Below, in pieces: positions 1-7,139 of a DNA stretch of 15,114 nucleotides. The stretch's first letter is position 1. Each line of letters starts with the position of its first letter. The notes under the pieces were generated by a model. That model made no database searches. It had not been told where the DNA came from and saw only the letters and a list, made by a program, of their open reading frames with translations. The position numbers were made by a program, and so were the translations under genes. The stretch is from JAUYMM01 sp049301455. Lineage in GTDB: Bacteria > Patescibacteriota > Microgenomatia > UBA8517. The DNA lies in the NCBI GenBank assembly GCA_049301455.1, contig JBAQKY010000014.1:1-15114 (forward strand), given 5' to 3'.

Positions 1-504
1 TATATATATTTTTGCAGCAGACGGAGGGGAATCACGGCCATCTGTAAACAAATGTAAGTAGACATCATGAAAATCATTTCTGCTACAAAGTTGGATAATT
101 GCAAAAAGATGTTCAAGGTTAGAATGAACTCCTCCTGCACCGACTAAACCCATGATATGTAATTTAGAGTTATTTTTTTTAGAGTGTTCTATCGCACCCA
201 AAAGTGTTTCATTCTTAAAAAAAGTTCCTTCTGCTATGGACATGTTAATTCTCATCAAATCTTGATATACAATCCTACCTGCACCTATATTTAAATGGCC
301 TGTTTCAGTGTTACCTGCTTCACCATGTGGCAAACCGACAGACTCACCAGATGCAACAACTTGAGTATGAGGATAACTAGCAAGGTATCTATTTATGTTG
401 ATAGTGTTTGCAAGTGAAATAGCATTTCCTGCAGAAGGGGCAGAAATTCCCCAACCATCAAGAACTGCTAGTATCGCGAACTTAGGATTAGAATTCAGCT
501 TCAT
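1..504 (-). CDS. gpmI: 2,3-bisphosphoglycerate-independent phosphoglycerate mutase, N-terminal 168 codons (cut by window edge)
   Basis: Interconverts 3-phosphoglycerate and 2-phosphoglycerate in the cytosol, without a 2,3-bisphosphoglycerate cofactor. It belongs to the alkaline-phosphatase superfamily. I translated it by hand. It has the N-terminal metal-binding stretch AVLDGWG (Asp16), the nucleophile loop GNTETGHLNIGAGR (residues 64-77), GGVHS (136-140) and FTDGRD (153-158), all family hallmarks in the right order. The usual GNSEVGH loop carries the catalytic Ser; here that position is Thr66. Asp of the common SDGGVHS motif is Ala. The ATG at 504-502 overlaps the enolase TGA in ATGA, so the two are probably translationally coupled. 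No Shine-Dalgarno is present. About two thirds of the usual ~510 residues lie beyond base 1. The family call is very secure; activity with Thr is inferred. Confidence 0.95.
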   Translation of the reverse strand, partial: MKLNSNPKFAILAVLDGWGISAPSAGNAISLANTININRYLASYPHTQVVASGESVGLPHGEAGNTETGHLNIGAGRIVYQDLMRINMSIAEGTFFKNETLLGAIEHSKKNNSKLHIMGLVGAGGVHSNLEHLFAIIQLCSRNDFHDVYLHLFTDGRDSPPSAAKIYI

Positions 505-1781
505 TTTTCTTTGTTCTGGAAGTATTCAATTTCAAGCTCAATTGCTGTTAACCTATTATATTTAGCAACTCTTTCACCTCTAGCAGGTGCACCAAATTTT
601 GCATAATCAGATGCAATTCCAACAGCAAAATCTGCTATAAAAGTATCGTTTGTCTCTCCACTTCTGTGTGATGTAACAATTTTCCAACCTGCATCTTTGG
701 CCATTTTAGCAACCTGTAATGTTTCAGAAACTGTTCCTATTTGATTTGGTTTGATTACAGCCGCATTACAAGCCTTTTCATCAATTGCTTTTTGCAATCT
801 TTTTGGGTTAGTAACAAGTATGTCGTCACCAACAATAATTGCTGTTCCTGATAGTTCTGAGTTTATTTTCTTCCATGAATTCCATGCATCTTCTTGAAAT
901 GGATCCTCTAAAATTGCAAGTCTATATGTATTAATTAACTCTTTATAATATTCAAGTAATTGATCATCAGTTAGCGAAGATGATCTGTCTCTGATTGTAT
1001 AATCACCATCTTTGTAAAAACTGTTAGCTGCAATATCAAGTCCAAGAAAGACATCACGTCCAAGAGAATAATTTGTTTGTCTGACGGATTCGACAAAAAC
1101 TTCAAAGGCATCAGCATTGGTAAACAGGTTTGGAGCATACCCACCTTCATGACCCACAGAATGAATTGCACCGCGTCTTGCTAAATTTTCACCAATAGTT
1201 TGATATATCTCAACACCCATTTGAAGACCTTCTGAAAACTTTTTATTTGTAGCAGGAATCATCCAGAACTCTTGAAAATCCAAATTACCAGCTCCATGCA
1301 ATCCACCATTAATCATATTAAGAAGTGGTGTTGGGGTTTTAATTCCCTTAGGCATTCCACGCTCGACAGCCAAGTCATTAACCCAAGCATAAAGGGCCTT
1401 GCCTTGTGCAAGAGATGCAACTTTACAAACAACTTCTGAAACAGCAAGTATTGCATTTCCACCATATTTTGATTTGTTTTCAGTACCATCAGTAGAAATT
1501 AATTTCTGATCAATTTCTGCTTGATTAACAGGATCCATGCCAGCAACAGCAGGCCCTAGAACAGTATTTATATTTTCAACTGCCTTTAATACACCTTGTC
1601 CGTGATACCTGGCTGCATCATTATCACGAAGTTCCAATGCTTCATGTGAGCCAGTTGATGTTCCCGCAGGAACTGAAGCAGTAGCGAATCTGCCATCATC
1701 AAGTTGACAGTAACATTCAACAGTAGGAATTCCTCTACTATCTAATATTTCTCTAGCCCAAATTCTTTTTATAGTACTCAT
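501..1781 (-). CDS. eno: Enolase (phosphopyruvate hydratase)
   Basis: Reversible dehydration of 2-phosphoglycerate to PEP, Mg-dependent and cytosolic. The 426 residues match the usual length (~430). The first domain has the mobile loop SVPAGTSTGS (36-45). The barrel has NGGLHG with His162, a catalytic Glu in HEGGYAPN (Glu212), metal ligands Asp249 (GLDIAANS), Glu292 (ILEDPF) and Asp319 (VGDD), the catalytic base Lys344 (IKPNQIGT), SHRSGET (371-377) and the end motif GAPARGERVAKYN. Odd points: His211 replaces the Asp of the usual GDEGG, and LEDPF replaces the common IEDG/IEDP. The ATG start is 12 bases after the PEP synthase stop, with neither a Shine-Dalgarno nor a -10-like box, so it is probably read on the upstream transcript. 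It overlaps gpmI by 4 bases, placing consecutive glycolytic steps together. Function is near certain. Confidence 0.97.
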   Translation of the reverse strand: MSTIKRIWAREILDSRGIPTVECYCQLDDGRFATASVPAGTSTGSHEALELRDNDAARYHGQGVLKAVENINTVLGPAVAGMDPVNQAEIDQKLISTDGTENKSKYGGNAILAVSEVVCKVASLAQGKALYAWVNDLAVERGMPKGIKTPTPLLNMINGGLHGAGNLDFQEFWMIPATNKKFSEGLQMGVEIYQTIGENLARRGAIHSVGHEGGYAPNLFTNADAFEVFVESVRQTNYSLGRDVFLGLDIAANSFYKDGDYTIRDRSSSLTDDQLLEYYKELINTYRLAILEDPFQEDAWNSWKKINSELSGTAIIVGDDILVTNPKRLQKAIDEKACNAAVIKPNQIGTVSETLQVAKMAKDAGWKIVTSHRSGETNDTFIADFAVGIASDYAKFGAPARGERVAKYNRLTAIELEIEYFQNKEK

Positions 1782-1793
1782 TTTATTGTTTAA

Positions 1794-4061
1794 TTAAATT
1801 TTCTTTTCAGCTTCGTGGATCATTCCTCGCACTCTATTAACAGCATCAGGATTAACTGAAATTGATGTTATACCTGCATTAACTAAGATCTCAATCATGT
1901 CATTATAAGTTGAGGCAGCTTGTCCACAAATTGATGAAGTTACTCCATGTTTATTACATGTCTTAATTGCTTTTTTAATTGCCCAAATAACTTCTGGGCT
2001 CATCTCGTTAAATTCTGTTGCGACAGTTGAGTTATCTCTATCAGTACCTTGAATAAGCATTGTTAAGTCATTTGAACCGATTGATATTCCATCAATACCG
2101 ACTTTTATAAACTCTTCAAGCATGATGATATTAACTGGGAGTTCTACCATCATCCAAAACTTGAAATGAGGATCATCAAACAAACCAGCTGAATGAACAA
2201 TTCTTCTTACCCTTCGGAGCTCTTCAGGACTTCTGACAAATGGAATCATAATTTGCAAATTAGGATATTTTTTTCTAACTTCTTTAATAGCTTGCAGTTC
2301 AAGATTAAAAACTTCAGGATCTGATATATACCTAAATGCACCTCTAAAACCTAACATTGGATTACTTTCAACAGGTTCCCAATGTTTCCCTCCTTCAAGA
2401 CTTCTGTATTCATTTGTTTTGAAATCTGTTGCACGGTAAACAACTTGCCTTGGGTAGAAAGCATCACAAAATTCTGTTAATTTTTTGACCATTTTGTCAA
2501 CAAATTGACCCTGAATATGTCGTTTAATTGCCTCTTTTGGATGAATACCAATATCTGCAATCATAAATTCAGCACGAAGAAGACCAATACCATCAACATC
2601 CATTTTAGAAACTTCTTTTGCTCTATCTGGTTCTGCTAGATTTACATACAATTTAGTTGCTGTCTTGTAGTTTTTAACCTTTTCAGCTTTAGTTTCTGAA
2701 GCTTCTGATTTTGATTGTTTGGACATTCCTCCCATGTAAATTTCACCTGTTGAACCGTTAACAGTAACAATGTCACCTTCGTTTAGTGTTTTAGTTCCTG
2801 TTTTTGTTCCTACAACACAAGGAATACCCATTTCACGAGATACAATTGCAGCATGTGATGTCATACCACCTTCGTTTGTTACAATTGCAGAAGCCTTTTT
2901 CATTGCAGGAACATAATCAGGTGATGTCATTGGTGCAACAAGCACGTCACCTGTTTTAATTTTATCAATCTCTTTTGGAGACTTTAGTATCTTAACTACG
3001 CCAGAACCAATTCCAGGACTGGCTGAAATTCCTTTAAGTATTGGGGCTGTTTCTTGCACTACCGTAGACTTTGCTTCATTGTTTACAACAGTTGTTTTTT
3101 CAATGGTTGTAATTGGTCTAGTCTGAACAATATAAAGTTTCCCTTTTTCTAGTGCCCATTCACTATCTTGTGGGAAATAATAATGGTCTTGTAGTTTTTG
3201 AGATATTTTACCTAAAGTTATGATTTGATCATCAGTTAACTTAACCTTGTCTTGCAACTTCTTTGGAACTGCAATCTCTTTAGTCTCTTGCCCATTTTTA
3301 ACATATTGCATTTTTTGGTCATTAACTTCCTTAGATAGAATTGCGAAGGTATCCTTCTGAACAACATAATGGTCTGGAATATATGATCCTTGGACAATCA
3401 TTTCTCCTAATCCCCAAACTGCATCAATGATTATTCTATCTTTTCTGTTTGTTACAGGGTCAATTGAAAACATAATTCCAGAAACCTCTGATTGAACCAT
3501 TTTTTGAACTATGACAGAAATGCCAACCTTCTCATGTTTTATTTTATTCTGAACACGATAATAAATTGCACGAGGTGTAAATAGTGAAGCCCAACATTCT
3601 CTGACAGCAACTTGTAAATTTGCTTCACCTTTAATATTCAAAAATGTAGCTTGTTGACCAGCAAAGCTCATTCCAGGTAAATCTTCTGCAGTTGCTGAAG
3701 AACGAACAGCAACTAAAGCTTTACTAAATGTTCCTGACATTTTTTTGTATGACTTAACCAAATCTTTAAAAACTTGGTCAGGAAACCTTGCGGTATTAAC
3801 TATCTTTTGAATTTTTCTTGAAGCTGATTCAAGTTGTGCAGGATCCTCAACATCAGTAACTCCTAAAATCTCATATATCTTTGTAGAGATATCATTTTCT
3901 TTTAGAAAAAGATCATATGCAGGGACAGTAACTGCAAAGCCCCCAGGAACTGGAAAACCAGCTTTAGTCATTTCACCTAGATTGGCACCTTTTCCACCAA
4001 CTAATTCGAGTGAATCTTTATCTATATCTTTGAAGTCAATTACTAAGGGCAGGTTAGTCAT
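1794..4061 (-). CDS. ppsA: Phosphoenolpyruvate synthase (pyruvate, water dikinase)
   Basis: Catalyses pyruvate + ATP + water to PEP + AMP + phosphate, reversible in some anaerobes. All three domains are present in the 755 residues. The N-terminal ATP-grasp part runs to ~320 (VGGKGANLGEM at 21-31, VRSSATAEDLPGMSFAGQ at 119-136, QTRPITT). The swivelling phosphohistidine domain has GGMTSHAAIV with His403. The C-terminal PEP/pyruvate barrel has LLRAEF (Arg496), VELP (Glu640), GSNDLT (662-667) and SICGQA with the acid/base Cys712. I start it at the ATG at 4061 (MTNLPLVIDF), where homology begins. An in-frame ATG at 4103 would add 14 unconserved residues inside pgi and would bury a good promoter. 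Pgi ends 16 bases upstream and eno follows after 12. Next to eno and gpmI, and with no pyruvate kinase in view, it may run glycolytically and make ATP from AMP; that direction is inference. Confidence 0.95.
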   Translation of the reverse strand: MTNLPLVIDFKDIDKDSLELVGGKGANLGEMTKAGFPVPGGFAVTVPAYDLFLKENDISTKIYEILGVTDVEDPAQLESASRKIQKIVNTARFPDQVFKDLVKSYKKMSGTFSKALVAVRSSATAEDLPGMSFAGQQATFLNIKGEANLQVAVRECWASLFTPRAIYYRVQNKIKHEKVGISVIVQKMVQSEVSGIMFSIDPVTNRKDRIIIDAVWGLGEMIVQGSYIPDHYVVQKDTFAILSKEVNDQKMQYVKNGQETKEIAVPKKLQDKVKLTDDQIITLGKISQKLQDHYYFPQDSEWALEKGKLYIVQTRPITTIEKTTVVNNEAKSTVVQETAPILKGISASPGIGSGVVKILKSPKEIDKIKTGDVLVAPMTSPDYVPAMKKASAIVTNEGGMTSHAAIVSREMGIPCVVGTKTGTKTLNEGDIVTVNGSTGEIYMGGMSKQSKSEASETKAEKVKNYKTATKLYVNLAEPDRAKEVSKMDVDGIGLLRAEFMIADIGIHPKEAIKRHIQGQFVDKMVKKLTEFCDAFYPRQVVYRATDFKTNEYRSLEGGKHWEPVESNPMLGFRGAFRYISDPEVFNLELQAIKEVRKKYPNLQIMIPFVRSPEELRRVRRIVHSAGLFDDPHFKFWMMVELPVNIIMLEEFIKVGIDGISIGSNDLTMLIQGTDRDNSTVATEFNEMSPEVIWAIKKAIKTCNKHGVTSSICGQAASTYNDMIEILVNAGITSISVNPDAVNRVRGMIHEAEKKI

Positions 4062-4067
4062 GTAAAT

Positions 4068-4096
4068 AATATAACATTTAATTGACACTCTTTGAA
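4068..4096 (-). promoter_or_regulatory. Predicted promoter of PEP synthase, leaderless type
   Basis: On the minus strand TTCAAA (4096-4091, 4 of 6 to TTGACA) is followed by a 17-base spacer and TATATT (4073-4068, 5 of 6 to TATAAT). Six bases then lead directly to the ATG at 4061. Initiation about 7 bases after the -10 would fall on the A of the start codon. The -35 lies inside the end of pgi. No Shine-Dalgarno fits in the gap. This is a prediction from sequence only. Confidence 0.5.
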
Positions 4097-5121
4097 AGAG
4101 CATCTTTTAACTTTAGAATCCATGGTTCTGGACCGGGATCTGTATCATCTAACATTGAGATATAAAAGCCAAGCCATGCACAGTAATGTGCTAATTCTAA
4201 TGACTGTGCAAATACAGACGAAGTAACAAGTGAATAATTATAAGTGGTTAGCCCTTGTTCCTTAAAAATATCTTTAGTTATTTGATATCGAAGTTTAACT
4301 CTATCACTATTAAAATTGCTTTCAAAAAACAGATACTTTTTTGCAAGAGCTGAACTAGGTTTACCAACAGCTTCTACTAGGACATGATTCACCTCAGGAA
4401 AGTCATAAAACTCTGTAAAATTACGTGATATTTCACACATTGCATTACGTCCTGCATTGAGCGCTCCAATAAATGGTCTTCCTCCAAACAAGACAGGAAT
4501 TGAACCATGGAGGTTTTCTGCCATTTCTTTTACATTCCATGTTTTTCTAACCTCAATCAATTCTTCTACATGCTTTGATAATTCTTCTGTGGTAATTTTT
4601 AAAAGTCCGACTTTTACCATAGCACCAAATAATGCACCGATTGAAACACCTAAACCTGTCTTGGGGAAACCTGTAGGGTTTGTTTTTTCAGGGTCAACTA
4701 CAACTCCGTAAACCTCGCCATTTCTAATCATTTCTGCAAGCTTTCCTCCTGTAGTAACCGCCAGAGTAATACAACCTCGTTTTCTAGCCTCAATTAGACC
4801 TGATAAAGTTTCTTCTGTATTACCAGAATAAGAATTAGCAATTACAAGAGTCTTATCATTACACCAAATAGGAAGACTGTAATCATTGTGGATATCAATA
4901 TCATATGGCACCTTAAAATCAGATTCATATACACTTTCAAGTATCTTTGCTGCATTTGAAGAACCTCCCATACCTGAAATTAAAACTGCATCAAATTCTA
5001 GTTTGGGGATATCTGAATTTATTGCTTGTTTAAATGTTGTAATTATTTGGTCTGGAAAAAACGTCAAAGCCTTTTCAACTCCTGATGGATCCAATTTGGT
5101 ATAGTCTTCGTTTAAATTCAT
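4078..5121 (-). CDS. Bifunctional phosphoglucose/phosphomannose isomerase (SIS-domain type)
   Basis: Interconverts glucose-6-phosphate, mannose-6-phosphate and fructose-6-phosphate. This is the ~330-350-residue tandem-SIS enzyme of archaea and some bacteria, not the 550-residue Pgi. Visible motifs are ISGMGGSSNA (48-57), the phosphosugar loop NSYSGNTEET (96-105), VTTGGKLAE (122-130), RNAMCEISRN (225-234), FPEVNH (241-246) and the C-terminal DDTDPGPEPWILKLK. Glu230 and His246 are 16 residues apart, the spacing of the catalytic Glu203/His219 pair in the Pyrobaculum enzyme. The loop often written PRxxLG reads PKTGLG here, with Lys154. The ATG start is 22 bases after the HAD gene, with a -10-like TAGAAT 7 bases before it. 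It stands next to a HAD phosphatase and PEP synthase, which fits a carbon-metabolism operon. The family is clear; use of both substrates is inferred. Confidence 0.88.
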   Translation of the reverse strand: MNLNEDYTKLDPSGVEKALTFFPDQIITTFKQAINSDIPKLEFDAVLISGMGGSSNAAKILESVYESDFKVPYDIDIHNDYSLPIWCNDKTLVIANSYSGNTEETLSGLIEARKRGCITLAVTTGGKLAEMIRNGEVYGVVVDPEKTNPTGFPKTGLGVSIGALFGAMVKVGLLKITTEELSKHVEELIEVRKTWNVKEMAENLHGSIPVLFGGRPFIGALNAGRNAMCEISRNFTEFYDFPEVNHVLVEAVGKPSSALAKKYLFFESNFNSDRVKLRYQITKDIFKEQGLTTYNYSLVTSSVFAQSLELAHYCAWLGFYISMLDDTDPGPEPWILKLKDALSKSVN

Positions 5122-5128
5122 TTATTCA

Positions 5129-5134
5129 ATTCTA
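5129..5134 (-). promoter_or_regulatory. Possible -10 box before pgi/pmi
   Basis: TAGAAT (5 of 6 to TATAAT) ends 7 bases before the ATG at 5121 on the minus strand. No convincing -35 lies 16-18 bases upstream. I list it because the same spacing recurs before several other genes in the window. Alone it is weak in such AT-rich DNA. Confidence 0.25.
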
Positions 5135-5143
5135 ATAATTTAT

Positions 5144-5929
5144 TTACGCTTTTAGCGAGAGTAGTTTCTCTATTATTTCAAATCCTCCAAGTTCTTCGTT
5201 TCCTTCAGTGTAGTAATCAGCTTCAACTGATTTTTTGTCAGTAGTGATTCCAATTCCTGCGGCATCAATCATAGATTTATCATTTATACCGTTTCCAGAG
5301 GCCATAGTTTGGTGAATTCCGATACCCAATTCCTTTGCTAAAAATTTAATTGATTGACCTTTGTCTAAAATTTTTGGAGCAATGTCAAAAGCTTCTCCAT
5401 TCCAAAGACAATAAAATTCTTCTTCCGGATCGTGTTTTTTCATAATCTCAGCAACCTCAGGCAATTCGTGTGATGCATGAAGTGTTATTAAAAATTGTTT
5501 CAATTCAAAATCAGCCATTTCTGGTTTATCACCAACCAATTTTGCTAGATCGTTTCTTAATAATTTCATCTTTCGTAGTGCATTCGCATCAAATTTTTTG
5601 TTTTGTTTTAATTCTCCATTCATTAAGGTAAAAATACCTATTTCGCTTATAAGGGCAAAATTATCCCAAAGAAGATCATTAAAAACATCAGTTAAATAAA
5701 GTGAACTACGACCAGAACAAATTGCTACAAAATAATGTTTTTTAAGTTCACGAAGTTTTTCTTTCATTTCAGAGGTTAAATTATTTGTCCTGATTGTGAA
5801 TTTAGTTTCTGATGGAGTTTTAATTTCTTCAATATTTGTTCCTTTTTTGATGGTTACGCCATCAACATCAAAGACAACAAGTTTCAAGTCTTTAATATCT
5901 TCTTTAGTTAAACTTGATAGAGGTTTCAT
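5144..5929 (-). CDS. HAD-superfamily hydrolase, subfamily IIB (Cof/phosphomannomutase-like)
   Basis: A probable cytosolic sugar-phosphate phosphatase or phosphomutase. All four HAD motifs are visible in 261 residues: VFDVDGV with nucleophile Asp21 and general acid Asp23; ICSGRS with Ser72; Lys190 in LDKGQSI; and ASGNGINDKSMID (210-222), with acidic Asp217. The long insert between motifs II and III (about 80-185) is a C2-type cap, as in the IIB subfamily (Cof proteins, sucrose-phosphate phosphatase, eukaryotic-type phosphomannomutase). The gene starts 7 bases after the HolA-like gene and ends 22 before pgi/pmi. That neighbour makes a hexose-phosphate substrate, perhaps mannose phosphate, an attractive guess, but the sequence does not fix the substrate. 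No Shine-Dalgarno is present. The fold is very secure, the reaction is open. Confidence 0.85.
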   Translation of the reverse strand: MKPLSSLTKEDIKDLKLVVFDVDGVTIKKGTNIEEIKTPSETKFTIRTNNLTSEMKEKLRELKKHYFVAICSGRSSLYLTDVFNDLLWDNFALISEIGIFTLMNGELKQNKKFDANALRKMKLLRNDLAKLVGDKPEMADFELKQFLITLHASHELPEVAEIMKKHDPEEEFYCLWNGEAFDIAPKILDKGQSIKFLAKELGIGIHQTMASGNGINDKSMIDAAGIGITTDKKSVEADYYTEGNEELGGFEIIEKLLSLKA

Positions 5930-5936
5930 CTAATAT

Positions 5937-6488
5937 TCATTGTAGATGTTTTACTACAAAATAATCAAGCAATACTGATAATTTGGCGTCAGTTGTTTTT
6001 GACTTTATATCAATCTTTGCAAGTTCTGTAATCAAATCAGCATTTTTTTCTGACGGATTTTTAATATAATTTTGTTTAAGTTTCCAAGCGATCATAGAAA
6101 ATATATATTCAAGAGGTTGTGTTTCTGTGATTTCATGCAAACTTTTAACTGTAATATTATCCAAAAATTTCCAAAGCATCTGTGGAAGTTCAAAAAGCTC
6201 AGTTTTATCTGCATTTAAATTTTTAAGAGTTGGTGCTGGAATTTTTGAATTGCTATAAACAACCAAGTTTCCATTATAATTTTTAAGCTTCAAAAGTGTT
6301 TTTTTGTCCAGTATTTTGTAATCATGAAGAACATAAAAACATTCTTCACCAAACAAATTTTGGTTTTCAATCTCTTGCATTGAAAAGTCAGTTACTTTCC
6401 AACTTCTTTTTTTAGCTTCATCAATAAACTTCTGAAGTCTGTTGTAACTTTTATTAGTATCATTGCCGTGTAATATTATTGTTTTCAT
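5937..6488 (-). CDS. HolA-like protein, possible minimal DNA polymerase III delta subunit
   Basis: If the assignment holds, this is the clamp-loader delta subunit that opens the sliding clamp. The start MKTIILHGNDTNKSYNRL followed by an IDEAKK helix resembles the HolA N-terminus (ILHGDD...). NQNLFGEECFYVL (43-55) resembles the SLFGE..LVVI region that binds the clamp. The C-terminal part (about 125-183), with EYIFSMIAWKLKQNY and DAKLSVLLDYFVVKHL, fits the delta C-terminal helical collar. At 183 residues it is about half the length of E. coli HolA (343), so much of the central AAA+-like region is missing or shrunken. There is no Walker motif, as expected for delta. It follows the metallopeptidase gene by 5 bases and shares the window with dnaE. 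I recognise the pattern rather than any single diagnostic residue; it could also be an unrelated Patescibacteria protein. Confidence 0.5.
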   Translation of the reverse strand: MKTIILHGNDTNKSYNRLQKFIDEAKKRSWKVTDFSMQEIENQNLFGEECFYVLHDYKILDKKTLLKLKNYNGNLVVYSNSKIPAPTLKNLNADKTELFELPQMLWKFLDNITVKSLHEITETQPLEYIFSMIAWKLKQNYIKNPSEKNADLITELAKIDIKSKTTDAKLSVLLDYFVVKHLQ

Positions 6489-6493
6489 ACTTG

Positions 6494-6931
6494 TTAATAA
6501 CTTTTTGAAGCAAAGTATCGCTCCACTAGAGTATCTAATTTATCATGAAAACTACCCTTTTTATGTCTAGTGTGTGCAACAAGTGCACCTGAGAAATTAT
6601 GTGGGATATGTGTTAACTCATGGAGTAAAACTTTGTCCTGCTCTTTTTCACTAAGTTTATCAAAATGTTCTGAAATAACCTCAACTATATATGCAGGTTC
6701 AACGCCAAGTGTTCTCTGCCATAGTTTGGGTAGGCCCCAACACCTTGCATAGGCACGAGCTTTTGAATTTTGGGATCTATAATAAAAAATTCTACCGTAG
6801 GAGAGCCATTCAAGTTCTAAGGTTTTAATAAGCTCAAGTGAACGGCGTTCAATTTCAGGATCTAATTCCCAACTGACCGAGCCTAAAGACTTCTGCCCCT
6901 TTTTGTATTTTTTCTTTTTCTTGCCCCACAT
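6494..6931 (-). CDS. Putative zinc metallopeptidase (HExxH, phage/archaeal metallopeptidase-like)
   Basis: A small 145-residue protein whose core resembles the 'putative metallopeptidase' family of archaea, phages and CPR bacteria. Key stretches are SKARAYARCWGLPKLWQ (56-72), PAYIVEVISEHFDKLSE (79-95) and the zinc motif LLHELTHIP with His104, Glu105 and His108. His129 in SFHDKLDTLV is a candidate third ligand. The N-terminus (MWGKKKKKYKKGQK) is strongly basic and lies outside the conserved core. There is no signal peptide or membrane segment, so it is cytosolic; substrates are unknown. The ATG at 6931 is the only ATG in this frame upstream of the core, yet it lies 77 bases inside the previous gene, an unusually long overlap. 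No TTG or GTG codon offers a better start before the core. The HolA-like gene follows after 5 bases. The family call is good, proteolysis unproven. Confidence 0.72.
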   Translation of the reverse strand: MWGKKKKKYKKGQKSLGSVSWELDPEIERRSLELIKTLELEWLSYGRIFYYRSQNSKARAYARCWGLPKLWQRTLGVEPAYIVEVISEHFDKLSEKEQDKVLLHELTHIPHNFSGALVAHTRHKKGSFHDKLDTLVERYFASKSY

Positions 6932-7139
6932 CTTCTAGTGATAATCCTATCACATCTCCTGATTTTGCAAAGGGAATATTTTGATTATTAACAAGAATTT
7001 TTTGAATTTTATTTTTGAATAATTCCTCACCATCTTTGTATACTTTTATCGTATCTCCAACAGATAAGTCACTTGAAAGCTGGACTATTAGAATATCAAT
7101 TCCCTTATAGTAATTAATTACTTTTCCTACTTTAAACAT
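6855..7139 (-). CDS. Stand-alone EF-Tu domain-2-like beta-barrel protein
   Basis: A 94-residue protein resembling the second (OB-like beta-barrel) domain of translation GTPases, as in small 'translation elongation factor-like' proteins and the C-terminus of U32 peptidases. The pattern is VGKVINYYKGIDILIVQL (4-21), LSVGDTIKVYKDG (25-37), IPFAKSGDVIGLSLEDV (55-71) and a closing KGAEVFRL (80-87). There is no GTPase domain or P-loop, so it is not a factor on its own. It might bind RNA or a protein partner; its function is unknown. The ATG overlaps the ruvC stop by 8 bases, so coupling is likely. Its last 25 codons overlap the metallopeptidase gene in another frame, including part of the conserved closing strand, so the overlap looks real rather than a mis-called end. 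Confidence 0.7.
   Translation of the reverse strand: MFKVGKVINYYKGIDILIVQLSSDLSVGDTIKVYKDGEELFKNKIQKILVNNQNIPFAKSGDVIGLSLEDVGQEKEKIQKGAEVFRLGQLGIRS

Noticed and set aside
971..1171. 66-codon minus-strand frame inside enolase
   Set aside because: It is an out-of-frame shadow of conserved enolase sequence (EGGYAPN to GLDIAANS region).
4062..4103. 14-codon upstream extension of PEP synthase from an ATG at 4103
   Set aside because: The added residues are not family-like, overlap pgi/pmi and cover the predicted promoter; homology starts at MTNLPLVIDF.
5147..5157. Small inverted repeat CGCTAAAAGCG at the end of the HAD gene
   Set aside because: The stem is only 4 base pairs, lies in the last codons, and no T-run follows on the minus strand, so it is not a credible terminator.
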